A DNA stretch of 64,000 nucleotides, from positions 23,701 through 87,700 of the forward strand of contig JAUNCL010000008.1 of the NCBI GenBank assembly GCA_030535235.1. Reading direction: 5' to 3'. Both the position numbers and the translations under genes were made by a program. The notes beneath the pieces were generated by a model. The model had not been told where the DNA came from. It saw nothing but the letters and a program-made list of their open reading frames with translations, and made no database searches. Origin of the DNA: Bacillota bacterium (GTDB lineage Bacteria; Bacillota; Clostridia; Oscillospirales; Oscillospiraceae). This document shows, in pieces, positions 35,490 through 43,586 of this stretch (positions are counted from its first letter, which is position 1; each line of letters opens with the position of its first letter).

Positions 35490-35518
35490 TTGACAAAACC
35501 TTTCAGTTACCCTATGAT
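35490..35518 (+). promoter_or_regulatory. Promoter of feoAB
   Basis: TTGACA (35490-35495), 17-bp spacer, TATGAT (35513-35518). Confidence 0.8.
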
Positions 35519-35575
35519 AACTTACAGGCAAATTCGTCCATCCTTCGACTTTATTTCACAGAGAGGACACCTGCT

Positions 35576-37936
35576 ATGACCCTGAAAGATTTGGAGCTGG
35601 GCGCCTCCGCCGTCATTACGGCAGTGGGCGGCGAGGGCTCCCTCCGGCAGCATTTTTTAGATATGGGTGTGATCCCCGGCGCGGAGGTCACACTGATGAA
35701 ATACGCCCCCATGGGGGACCCCATGGAGCTGCGCATCCACGGCTATGAGCTGACCCTTCGGCTGGCGGATGCGGAAAAGATCAACATTCAGCCCGCCCCC
35801 CGGCGGGAAGCCAGACCCCAGGAGACCACCCCCTCCCAGGGTGAATCCCTGGCCCACCCCGGTCTGGGCGAGGGGGGCAAGTACCATGTGAAGGCCGATG
35901 AAAATCCCCTGCCTGAGGGGACCCAGCTGACCTTCGCCCTGGCCGGCAACCAGAACTGCGGGAAGACCACCCTCTTCAACCAGCTCACCGGCTCCAACCA
36001 GCACGTGGGCAACTTCCCCGGCGTCACTGTGGACCGGAAAAACGGCGAGATCCGGGGCCACGGCAACACCCTGGTCACCGACCTGCCCGGCATCTACTCC
36101 CTCTCCCCCTATACCAGCGAGGAGATCGTCTCCCGCCAGTTCATTTTAGAGGAGAAGCCCACGGGCATCATCAACATCGTGGACGCCACCAATATCGAGC
36201 GGAACCTCTACCTCACCATGCAGCTCATGGAACTGGACGTCCCCATGGTCCTGGCCCTGAACATGATGGACGAGGTCCGGGGCAACGGCGGCTCCATCCA
36301 CATCAACGAGATGGAGGAGTTTCTGGGCATCCCGGTGGTCCCCATCGTGGCCGCCAGAAACGAGGGCGTGGAGGAGCTGGTGCGCCACGCTCTCCACATC
36401 GCCCAGTACCAGGAGCGACCCGGCCGCACGGATTTCTGTGACAAGGACGACCACGGCGGGGCGGTCCACCGCTGTCTCCACGGCATTATGCACCTGATCG
36501 AGGACCACGCCAAAATCGCCGGGATCCCGGTCCGCTTCGCCGCCAGCAAGCTGGTGGAGGGGGATGCCCTGGTGCTGGAGGCCCTGAATCTGACCCAGAA
36601 CGAAAAGGAGATGCTGGAGCACATCATCTGCCAGATGGAGGAGGAGCGGGGCCTGGACCGGGCCGCCGCCATCGCCGACATGCGGTTCTCCTTCATCCAA
36701 AAGCTCTGCGGCCAGACGGTGGTAAAGCCCAGGGAGAGCAAGGAGCACGAGCGCAGCCGGAAGATCGACAGGTTCCTCACCGGCAAGTACACCGCCCTCC
36801 CCGCCTTCGTTGGCATCATGGCCCTGGTCTTCTTCCTGACCTTCAACGTGGTCGGTGCCTGGCTCCAGGGCCTGCTGGAGGAGGGGATCGGGTGGTTCAC
36901 AGCAGTCACCGACAGCGCCCTCACCGCCTGGAAGGTCAACGGGACCCTCCACAGTCTGATTATCGACGGCATCTTCAGCGGCGTGGGCAGCGTGCTGAGC
37001 TTTGTCCCCATCATCGTGGTTCTCTTCTTCTTCCTGTCCCTGCTGGAGGACAGCGGCTACATGGCCCGGGTGGCCTTCGTGATGGACAAGCTTCTGCGAA
37101 AAATCGGTCTCTCCGGCCGGAGCATCGTCCCCATGCTGGTGGGCTTCGGCTGCACAGTGCCCGGAGTCATGGCCAGCCGGACCCTGCCCTCAGCCCGGGA
37201 CCGGAAGATGACCATCATGCTCACCCCCTTCATGAGCTGCTCGGCCAAGCTGCCCATCTACGGGTTCTTCACCGCCATCTTTTTCCCGGGGCGGGGCGGC
37301 CTCATCATGGTGGGGCTGTACTTCCTGGGGATCCTGGTGGGCATCCTGGCGGCCCTGGTGTCCAAGAACATCATGTTCCGGGGGGAGGCCGTCCCCTTTG
37401 TCATGGAGCTGCCCAACTATCGGCTGCCCGGCCTGAAAAATGTCTCCCACCTCCTGTGGGACAAGGCCAAAGACTTTCTCCAGCGGGCCTTTACTGTTAT
37501 CTTCCTGGCCACCATCGTGGTCTGGTTCCTCCAGACCTTTGACTTCCACCTGAACCTGGTCAGCGACTCCCAGTTCAGTATGCTGGCTGTGGTGGCTGGC
37601 ATGCTCTCTCCCCTGCTGGCCCCCCTGGGCTTCGGCGATTGGCGGGTCTCCACCGCCCTGATCGCCGGGTTCATGGCCAAGGAGAGCGTGGTCTCCACCC
37701 TCTCCGTCCTCTTCGGCGACACCGGGACCATGCTGACTGTCCTCTCCCCCCTGGCAGCGGCCTCCCTGCTGGTCTTCTGCCTGCTCTACACCCCCTGCGT
37801 GGCGGCCATAGCCTCGGTGAAACGGGAGCTGGGGGGCAAGTGGGCCCTGGCCATGGTCATCGGGCAGTGTCTCATCGCCTGGGTCTGCGCCTTTGCTGTC
37901 CGGCTCGTCGGTCTGCTGCTGGGGGTGGGACTGTGA
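35576..37936 (+). CDS. feoB: FeoA-FeoB fusion, ferrous iron transporter
   Basis: 786 residues from the ATG at 35576 (GAGAGG upstream). Residues 1-75 are a FeoA SH3-like domain (LGASAVITAVGG, FLDMGVIPGAEVTLM), then a ~45-residue linker. The G domain has G1 GNQNCGKTT (123-131), G3 DLPG (about 168) and NMMDE (G4); the usual Pro of G1 is Gln. The membrane part (about 400-786) contains the Gate regions GCTVPGVMASRT and SCSAKLPIY. It imports Fe2+ driven or gated by GTP. Its stop overlaps the next small gene. Confidence 0.95.
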   Translation: MTLKDLELGASAVITAVGGEGSLRQHFLDMGVIPGAEVTLMKYAPMGDPMELRIHGYELTLRLADAEKINIQPAPRREARPQETTPSQGESLAHPGLGEGGKYHVKADENPLPEGTQLTFALAGNQNCGKTTLFNQLTGSNQHVGNFPGVTVDRKNGEIRGHGNTLVTDLPGIYSLSPYTSEEIVSRQFILEEKPTGIINIVDATNIERNLYLTMQLMELDVPMVLALNMMDEVRGNGGSIHINEMEEFLGIPVVPIVAARNEGVEELVRHALHIAQYQERPGRTDFCDKDDHGGAVHRCLHGIMHLIEDHAKIAGIPVRFAASKLVEGDALVLEALNLTQNEKEMLEHIICQMEEERGLDRAAAIADMRFSFIQKLCGQTVVKPRESKEHERSRKIDRFLTGKYTALPAFVGIMALVFFLTFNVVGAWLQGLLEEGIGWFTAVTDSALTAWKVNGTLHSLIIDGIFSGVGSVLSFVPIIVVLFFFLSLLEDSGYMARVAFVMDKLLRKIGLSGRSIVPMLVGFGCTVPGVMASRTLPSARDRKMTIMLTPFMSCSAKLPIYGFFTAIFFPGRGGLIMVGLYFLGILVGILAALVSKNIMFRGEAVPFVMELPNYRLPGLKNVSHLLWDKAKDFLQRAFTVIFLATIVVWFLQTFDFHLNLVSDSQFSMLAVVAGMLSPLLAPLGFGDWRVSTALIAGFMAKESVVSTLSVLFGDTGTMLTVLSPLAAASLLVFCLLYTPCVAAIASVKRELGGKWALAMVIGQCLIAWVCAFAVRLVGLLLGVGL

Positions 37937-38079
37937 ATCTCCCCTCCCTTGTCCTCCTTCTGCTCCTCCTGGCCGCTGTGGCCCTGGCCCTCCGGTCCAT
38001 CCGGAAAAGGGGGGCCTCCTGCGGGTCCTGCGACGGCTGCTGTGCCGCCTGCCGGAGGGACTGCGGCAAAGAGCAATAA
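37933..38079 (+). CDS. FeoB-associated Cys-rich membrane protein, 48 residues
   Basis: A short gene with a GTG start at 37933 overlapping the feoB stop by four bases (GTGA). It encodes one N-terminal membrane helix (residues about 5-20, Leu/Ala-rich), a basic RSIRKRG stretch, then CGSCDGCCAACRRDC, six cysteines in 15 residues. This matches the small proteins found after feoB in many Firmicutes, thought to help iron handling at the FeoB cytoplasmic face. Metal binding is inferred from the cysteines. Confidence 0.85.
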   Translation: MNLPSLVLLLLLLAAVALALRSIRKRGASCGSCDGCCAACRRDCGKEQ

Positions 38080-38116
38080 GCCTCTTATTCTTTCTTCACT
38101 TTCTTCTTATAAAAGG

Positions 38117-38145
38117 TTGCAAAAAAGCAAAAAGTACGATACAAT
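38117..38145 (+). promoter_or_regulatory. Promoter of the NSS transporter
   Basis: TTGCAA (38117-38122), 17-bp spacer, TACAAT (38140-38145). Confidence 0.75.
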
Positions 38146-38201
38146 TCAACATACTGTCTGTATTGTTACAGAGGGATAATATTTTGTAGGGAGAAGAAAC
38201 T

Positions 38202-39572
38202 ATGGAACGAGAACGTTTAGGCAGCCGTCTCGGCTTTATTCTGCTGAGCGCCGGTTGTGCGATTGGTGTGGGAAACGTGTGGAAATTCCCATACATGGCA
38301 GGGCAGTACGGCGGCGGCGCCTTCGTGCTGATCTACCTGTTTTTCCTGGTCATCCTGGGCCTGCCCATGCTGACCATTGAGTTTTCCCTGGGCCGCGCCA
38401 GCCAGAAGAGCCCCGTCATGCTCTATCAGCAGCTGGAGACCAAGGGGAGCAAGTGGCACCTCCACGGCTACGCCTGCATGATCGGCAACTATGTGCTGAT
38501 GATGTTTTACACCACCGTGGCCGGCTGGATGGTCCAGTATTTCGTCAACACCGCCCGGGGTAAATTCACCGGTATGGACCCGGAGCAGGTGGGTGAGGCC
38601 TTCGGTGCGGTCTGCGCCAACCCCACCACCATGATTCTCTATACCTCTCTGGTGGTCATCATCGGCTTTTTCGTCTGCTCCTTCAGCCTGCAAAAGGGCC
38701 TGGAGCGGGTCACCAAGTACATGATGCTGGCCCTGCTGGCCATCATGGTCCTGCTGGCTGTTCACAGTTTCACCATGAACGGGGCCTCCGAGGGTCTGTC
38801 CTTCTACTTAAAGCCTGACTTGGGCAAGATGCGGGAGATCGGCATGGGCAACGTCATCGTGGGCGCCATGAATCAGGCTTTCTTTACCTTGAGTCTCGGC
38901 ATCGGCCCCATGGCCATCTTTGGCAGCTATCTGGACAAGAAGCGCTCCCTCATGGGGGAGTCTTTGAACGTGGTTTTGCTGGACACCTTCGTGGCTCTGA
39001 CCTCCGGTCTCATCATCTTCCCCGCCTGCTTTACCTACAATGTTGAGGTAGGAGCAGGCCCCAGCCTGATCTTTGTGACCCTGCCCAATGTGTTCAACAA
39101 CATGCCCCTGGGCAACCTGTGGGGGACCCTGTTCTTCATCTTTATGACCTTCGCGGCCCTGTCCACCGTCTTCGCCGTGTTTGAGAACATTCTGGCCTGC
39201 TGCATGGACCTGTTCGGCTGGAGCCGAAAAAAGGCCTGCGTCATCAACTGCGTGGCCCTGATCATTCTGTCCCTGCCCTGCGCCCTGGGCTTCAATGTCC
39301 TCTCCGGCATCCATCCCCTGGGTGGCTCCACCAACATACTGGATCTGGAGGACTTCCTGGTCAGCAACATCCTGCTGCCCCTGGGCTCCGTGGCCTTCCT
39401 CCTCTTCGCCACCTCCAAGCGTGGCTGGGGCTGGAAGAATCTTATGGCCGAGGCCAACGCCGGCAACGGCCTCAAGCTCAAAAACTGGATGCGGGGCTAT
39501 ATCACCTATGTGCTGCCCGTCATCGTTCTGGCCCTCTTTGTCATCGGCATCATCTCCTATTTCAGCCACTGA
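38202..39572 (+). CDS. Sodium:neurotransmitter symporter family (NSS/SNF) transporter
   Basis: 456 residues, about 11-12 membrane helices of the LeuT fold. The N-terminal signature LGSRLGFILLSAGCAIGVGNVWKF is the first sodium/substrate site, and helix 6 carries FTLSLGIGPMAIFGSYL. Bacterial members import amino acids such as leucine, tryptophan or tyrosine with Na+; the substrate here is not fixed. GTAGGGAGAAG precedes the ATG. Single-gene unit with its own promoter and terminator. Confidence 0.93.
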   Translation: MERERLGSRLGFILLSAGCAIGVGNVWKFPYMAGQYGGGAFVLIYLFFLVILGLPMLTIEFSLGRASQKSPVMLYQQLETKGSKWHLHGYACMIGNYVLMMFYTTVAGWMVQYFVNTARGKFTGMDPEQVGEAFGAVCANPTTMILYTSLVVIIGFFVCSFSLQKGLERVTKYMMLALLAIMVLLAVHSFTMNGASEGLSFYLKPDLGKMREIGMGNVIVGAMNQAFFTLSLGIGPMAIFGSYLDKKRSLMGESLNVVLLDTFVALTSGLIIFPACFTYNVEVGAGPSLIFVTLPNVFNNMPLGNLWGTLFFIFMTFAALSTVFAVFENILACCMDLFGWSRKKACVINCVALIILSLPCALGFNVLSGIHPLGGSTNILDLEDFLVSNILLPLGSVAFLLFATSKRGWGWKNLMAEANAGNGLKLKNWMRGYITYVLPVIVLALFVIGIISYFSH

Positions 39573-39584
39573 GTTTTCCTGTTC

Positions 39585-39619
39585 ATCCCCACCGGAAACC
39601 AAGTCCGGTGGGGATTTTT
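39585..39619 (+). terminator. Terminator after the NSS gene
   Basis: ATCCCCACCGGA (39585-39596) pairs with TCCGGTGGGGAT (39604-39615), followed by TTTT. Confidence 0.9.
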
Positions 39620-39639
39620 CTATACAAACACAGCGAACC

Positions 39640-39668
39640 TTGACGAAAAGAGGGGTTTTGGATAAAAT
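39640..39668 (+). promoter_or_regulatory. Promoter of the GNAT/methyltransferase locus
   Basis: TTGACG (39640-39645), 17-bp spacer, TAAAAT (39663-39668). Confidence 0.75.
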
Positions 39669-39700
39669 AAAGCTGATACTCTCATAACCAGAGGAAGAAC

Positions 39701-39976
39701 ATGGAAAACGCAAAGATGTTACAGTTTCGCATGGCGGTTCCCGCAGATACCGATTGTGTAATTTCCATCGTCCGGCGGGCTGTCATTCACATGAGACAAC
39801 AAGGAATCGAGCAATGGGAGGAGATGTATCCCACCAAAGAAATCCTGGCCCAGGATATCCAAAATCACCACATGTATGTGGGGGTGCTGTCCCAGCGCAT
39901 CGTTTTATTGTATGTAATAAACCAAGCGTGTGACGCAGCGTACGTCAATGGAAGGCTGCGGATCCCTGGTGCGTAG
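39701..39976 (+). pseudogene. GNAT acetyltransferase, N-terminal part, cut by a frameshift
   Basis: 91 codons matching the first half of a GNAT: MAVPADTDCVISIVRRAVIHMRQQG, EQWEEMYP and YVGVLSQRIVLLYVINQ. The frame closes at 39974-39976. The next frame immediately continues the expected sequence (CVVHRLCVDPNFQNLGLA, the acetyl-CoA loop), reading TGC-GTA-GTG-CAC across the stop. One base missing near 39963-39967 explains this. Either a real inactivating mutation or a sequencing error. AGAGGAAG precedes the ATG. Confidence 0.75.
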
Positions 39977-41166
39977 TGCACCGTCTCTGCGTAGACCCCA
40001 ACTTTCAGAACCTTGGTCTGGCCGCCCAGGCAATGAAGCATCTGGAGCACCAAGCCTATACCCTTGGGTTTCGGTCCGTGCGTCTGGATGCGTTCCACTA
40101 TAATCCCTATGCCCTGCGTCTCTACCAAAGATTGGGATATACTACCGTTGGCTTTGCCCAGTGGCGGAAAGGAAGGTTTCACCTGATGGAAAAGGATCTG
40201 ACGTCCCCTTTCTCCACTGCCTTCGCCCGGGGAGAACGCTTTCTCATGGAGGGGGCGCTGGGCGAGCGGCTGAAGCGGGAATTTGGACTACTCCCTCACC
40301 CTGAGGTCGCCCTGGCCGTTCACGGAACCACAGAGGCCGGACAAGCAGCCCTGAAGGCCCTGTGGTGGGAGTACGCCGCCATCGCCCATGACCACGGACT
40401 TCCCTTCCTGGCCACAACACCTACCCGCCGGGCCAACCAGGCCAGAGCGGCCAAGGCTGGTTTCGATCAGACGCTGATTCGGGAAAACGTCCGGTTTCTC
40501 CGCTCGGTTTTAGATACCTGTCCGGGGACTTCTTATCTCGGCGGCATGGTGGGCTGCCACGGAGACGCTTACACGGGAGAAGCTGCTCTGTCGGAGGGAG
40601 AGGCCCGGGACTTCCACCGCTGGCAGGTAGAAGCCTTGGCGGAAGAACAGGTTGACTTTCTGTACGGCGCGCTGCTGCCCACCCTGCCGGAGGCTGCCGG
40701 CCTTGCCCGCACCATGGCAGAAACCGGGCTGCCCTATATTCTGAGCTTCACCATACAAAAGGACGGGTGTCTCATTGACGGCACGCCCCTTTCCCATGCC
40801 ATCCAGCTCATCGACGGCATGGTTCATCCCGCCCCTCTCTGCTACATGACCAACTGCGTACACCCCTCCATCGTGTATGAAGCGCTGTCCGTTCCCTGCA
40901 ACGAAGTTCCCCTGGTGAAGTCCCGCTTTCTGGGCATCCAGGGCAACACCTCTCCCCTATCCTATGCGGAGCTGGACAGAGCCACAGACCTGCTGACCTC
41001 TGATCCCATATCCTTTGCTGCCGCTGCGGTCAGGCTTCTGGAGCTGGCCCCCTTTCAGATTTTTGGGGGATGCTGCGGCACCGATGGCCGCCATCTGCGG
41101 CAAATTGCCCACAGACTCCAATCACTCCAATACAGAAAGAAGACGATCCCTTGCCTCATCCACTGA
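39976..41166 (+). CDS. GNAT C-terminal part in frame with homocysteine S-methyltransferase
   Basis: The first ~75 residues are the second half of the GNAT begun at 39701 (LCVDPNFQNLGLAAQAMKHL, ending RFHLMEKDL). Without a stop it passes into a homocysteine/betaine methyltransferase domain (FLMEGALGERL, then zinc-ligand Cys in MVGCHGD, MTNCVHP and GGCCGTD). Such enzymes methylate homocysteine to methionine, often from S-methylmethionine. The methyltransferase can start separately at ATG 40196, with AAGGAAGG nine bases upstream, so it is probably functional despite the frameshift. The GNAT fusion may be natural or produced by loss of a stop. Confidence 0.78.
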   Translation: MHRLCVDPNFQNLGLAAQAMKHLEHQAYTLGFRSVRLDAFHYNPYALRLYQRLGYTTVGFAQWRKGRFHLMEKDLTSPFSTAFARGERFLMEGALGERLKREFGLLPHPEVALAVHGTTEAGQAALKALWWEYAAIAHDHGLPFLATTPTRRANQARAAKAGFDQTLIRENVRFLRSVLDTCPGTSYLGGMVGCHGDAYTGEAALSEGEARDFHRWQVEALAEEQVDFLYGALLPTLPEAAGLARTMAETGLPYILSFTIQKDGCLIDGTPLSHAIQLIDGMVHPAPLCYMTNCVHPSIVYEALSVPCNEVPLVKSRFLGIQGNTSPLSYAELDRATDLLTSDPISFAAAAVRLLELAPFQIFGGCCGTDGRHLRQIAHRLQSLQYRKKTIPCLIH

Positions 41167-41915
41167 TTACCTCCAAAACCAAGCCCGCCCTGTCCTTCCG
41201 GATCCTGTTTTACGCCCTTGGCCTGTTGATCCTGGCCCTGGGCATCACCATGAACACCAAGGCCGGTCTGGGGGTCTCCCCTCTGATTTCCGTCCCCTAC
41301 AGCATCTCCCAGATCTGGTCCTTTAACTTCGGCAACGCCACCTTTGTCAGCTATATCGTTTACGTCTCCATTGAGTTCCTCCTGCGGATCCTTCGGGCCA
41401 AAAAAATTGCCGGGCCTCCCCTGCCGCCCGGCCAAAAGCTCTCCCTGGCCCTGCTGATGGACGGGCTTCAGCTCCCCATGAGCCTGCTCTTCACCCGGTT
41501 CCTCAACCTCTTCAACGACCGCCTTCCCAACCTGGCCGTGGACTGCGCCGGGACCTTCTGGGGGACCCTGCCGGGCCGGGTCCTCTTCCTGGCCCTTGCC
41601 ATCGTCCTCACCGGCATCGGCGCCGCCCTCTCCATGAACATGCGGATCATCCCCAACCCCGGGGACGGGGTGGTGCTGTCCATCGCCGACTTCACCGGCA
41701 AGAACGTAGGACTCACCAAAAATTGCGTGGACCTCCTGAGCGCCCTCATTACCATTGCGGTAAGCCTCCTGGCCACGGGGCATCTGGTGGGGGTAGGCCT
41801 GGGGACCATCCTGTGCGTCCTGGGCGTGGGCCGGGTCATCGCGGTCTTTAACCGGCTCACTCTGAAGAAGACCCTGTCCCTGGCGGGACTCCCCCTCTCC
41901 CCCGGCCATACCTGA
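41151..41915 (+). CDS. YczE/DUF6198-like integral membrane protein
   Basis: About 254 residues, five to six membrane helices. It opens LSFRILFYALGLLILALGITMNTKAGLGVSP, a typical stretch of the YczE/YitT-like family (unknown function, sometimes regulator- or siderophore-linked). The start is uncertain: TTG 41151 is chosen because it minimally overlaps the methyltransferase gene, but its Shine-Dalgarno is weak; longer forms reach back to 41070. The overlap with the upstream gene implies one transcript. Confidence 0.7.
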   Translation: MPHPLITSKTKPALSFRILFYALGLLILALGITMNTKAGLGVSPLISVPYSISQIWSFNFGNATFVSYIVYVSIEFLLRILRAKKIAGPPLPPGQKLSLALLMDGLQLPMSLLFTRFLNLFNDRLPNLAVDCAGTFWGTLPGRVLFLALAIVLTGIGAALSMNMRIIPNPGDGVVLSIADFTGKNVGLTKNCVDLLSALITIAVSLLATGHLVGVGLGTILCVLGVGRVIAVFNRLTLKKTLSLAGLPLSPGHT

Positions 41916-41959
41916 TCCGCGAATCCTTTACCCTCCCCCAAGAAGGTGAACACCGCAGC

Positions 41960-42661
41960 ATGAAAACACCAAACGAACGGACCCGGAAAAAGTGGATGGC
42001 CTGGGCCGCCGTCCTCCTCTTCTTTACCGCCACAGCCCTTATCTGCTGGCAGGTGGGCATTCCCATGGTGCGCCTGGCCTCGGAGCCGGAGCACTTCCGT
42101 CAGTGGATCGAACAGCAGCGGCTGGGGGGACAGCTGATTTACATCGGCATGGTTGCCCTTCAGGTCCTGGCCGCCATCATTCCCGGAGAGGCCCTGGAGA
42201 TCGCCGGCGGCTATGCCTTCGGCGCCCTGGAGGGGACGATCCTGTGTTTGATCGGCGGGACGCTGGGCAGCTTTCTGGTCATCTGTCTGGTGCGGCGATT
42301 CGGTATGCCCTTGGTAGAGTTCTTCTTTTCCCAGGAAAAGCTCCACACCGTCCGGTTTCTGAAAAGCTCCCCCAAACGGACCGTGCTCTTTCTTCTGATC
42401 TTTATGATCCCGGGGACCCCCAAGGATCTGCTGTGCTATTTTGTGGGGCTGACTGATATCAAGCTCTCCACCCTGCTGCTCATCTGCTCTCTGGGTCGCC
42501 TGCCGGCCATCGTGACCTCCACCATCGGCGGCAACGCCCTGGGCAGCCAGCAGTACGGGTTTGCTGTCCTGGTTTTTCTTGTCACCTTCCTCCTCAGCGG
42601 GTCAGGGCTGTTGCTCTACAACCGCATCTGCAAGGCCCATAACCACAATGGCAAGAAGTAA
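41960..42661 (+). CDS. TVP38/TMEM64 (VTT domain) membrane protein
   Basis: 233 residues with about five to six membrane helices. The VTT-domain core is seen in IPGEALEIAGGYAFGALEGTI, GSFLVICLVRRFG and IPGTPKDLLCYFVGLT. These DedA-related proteins are thought to move lipids or couple proton motive force in envelope homeostasis. AAGAAGGTG precedes the ATG, 44 bases after the previous gene. Confidence 0.88.
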   Translation: MKTPNERTRKKWMAWAAVLLFFTATALICWQVGIPMVRLASEPEHFRQWIEQQRLGGQLIYIGMVALQVLAAIIPGEALEIAGGYAFGALEGTILCLIGGTLGSFLVICLVRRFGMPLVEFFFSQEKLHTVRFLKSSPKRTVLFLLIFMIPGTPKDLLCYFVGLTDIKLSTLLLICSLGRLPAIVTSTIGGNALGSQQYGFAVLVFLVTFLLSGSGLLLYNRICKAHNHNGKK

Positions 42662-42737
42662 GGAAGTAAGAACGCAAGATTTCAGAAAACATCTCTGGGT
42701 CTTTTTGCTACAATGGCCTCCGAAAGGAAGGTGAACC

Positions 42738-43586
42738 ATGGAAGAACAACGAATCGCCCTGCTCTCGGAAGGCATTGCTTTCATCGAAGCAAATTTAAGG
42801 GAAAACCTGGATCTGGACCAGGTGGCCGCTGCCCTGCACTATTCCAAATATCACCTGCACCGGATGTTTACCCAAACCGCGGGCCTCACCATACACGAAT
42901 ACGTCCGGCGTCGGAGGCTCACCGAGGCGGCCAGGGCGCTGGTTTTCTCCAGGCAGTCTATCCTGGATATTGCCCTGTCGGCCGGGTACAACAGCCAGCA
43001 AACCTTTTCCGGTGCATTCAAGGAACTGTATAAGAGCACGCCCGCCCGGTTCCGTCAGGCGGGCTCCTTTTATCCTCTCCAGTTGGAATATGCCCTGACC
43101 CCACCCGGCAAATCTCCGCTGACCAAAGAGGACATCCGCCTGGCACGGCAGGAGGACATCCCCGCCTGGATGTCCCTGACCAGACAGGTGATCGACGGCT
43201 TCCCCCATTGGGTGGAGACCGACTACCGGAAGCGCCTGCGCCAGAGCATCGCCTACCGGCGGGCCTTCCTCCTGTTGGACGGCTCCCTGGCTGTCGGGGC
43301 CATGATCTTCTCCCGGCGCTCCGGGCACATCCACTTCTGGGCGGTCCACCCTCAGTACCGGGACCGGGGCCTTTGGGAGCTCTTTCTGGACAAGCTCACC
43401 GGGGACCTGCTGCCTGGCCGGGTCCTCTCCACCACCACCTACCGGGCCGGTGACAAGGCGGACACCGGCTACCGGCAGGTTTTGCTCCGCCTGGGCTTTC
43501 AGGCAGACGCCCTGCTGACAGAGTTCGGATACCCCACCCAGCGATTCCTGTATCTTCCGCCCAACCATGAGCAACCCCATCCATAG
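42738..43586 (+). CDS. AraC-type HTH regulator fused to a GNAT-like domain
   Basis: 282 residues. Residues ~1-105 form an AraC/XylS two-helix-turn-helix unit (LDQVAAALHYSKYHLHRMF; DIALSAGYNSQQTFSGAFK; STPARFR). The C-terminal ~150 residues look like a GNAT acetyltransferase (DIRLARQEDIPAWMSL, IHFWAVHPQYRDRGLWELFLDKL). AraC proteins usually sense small molecules through their second domain; here it may bind or acetylate a ligand. The gene ends 20 bases inside the following MFS gene, so it likely controls that exporter. Confidence 0.88.
   Translation: MEEQRIALLSEGIAFIEANLRENLDLDQVAAALHYSKYHLHRMFTQTAGLTIHEYVRRRRLTEAARALVFSRQSILDIALSAGYNSQQTFSGAFKELYKSTPARFRQAGSFYPLQLEYALTPPGKSPLTKEDIRLARQEDIPAWMSLTRQVIDGFPHWVETDYRKRLRQSIAYRRAFLLLDGSLAVGAMIFSRRSGHIHFWAVHPQYRDRGLWELFLDKLTGDLLPGRVLSTTTYRAGDKADTGYRQVLLRLGFQADALLTEFGYPTQRFLYLPPNHEQPHP

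Noticed and set aside
38157-38170. CTGTA-TTGT-TACAG mini hairpin before the NSS transporter
   Set aside because: Only 5 bp, no U-tract and no link to a known regulatory motif.
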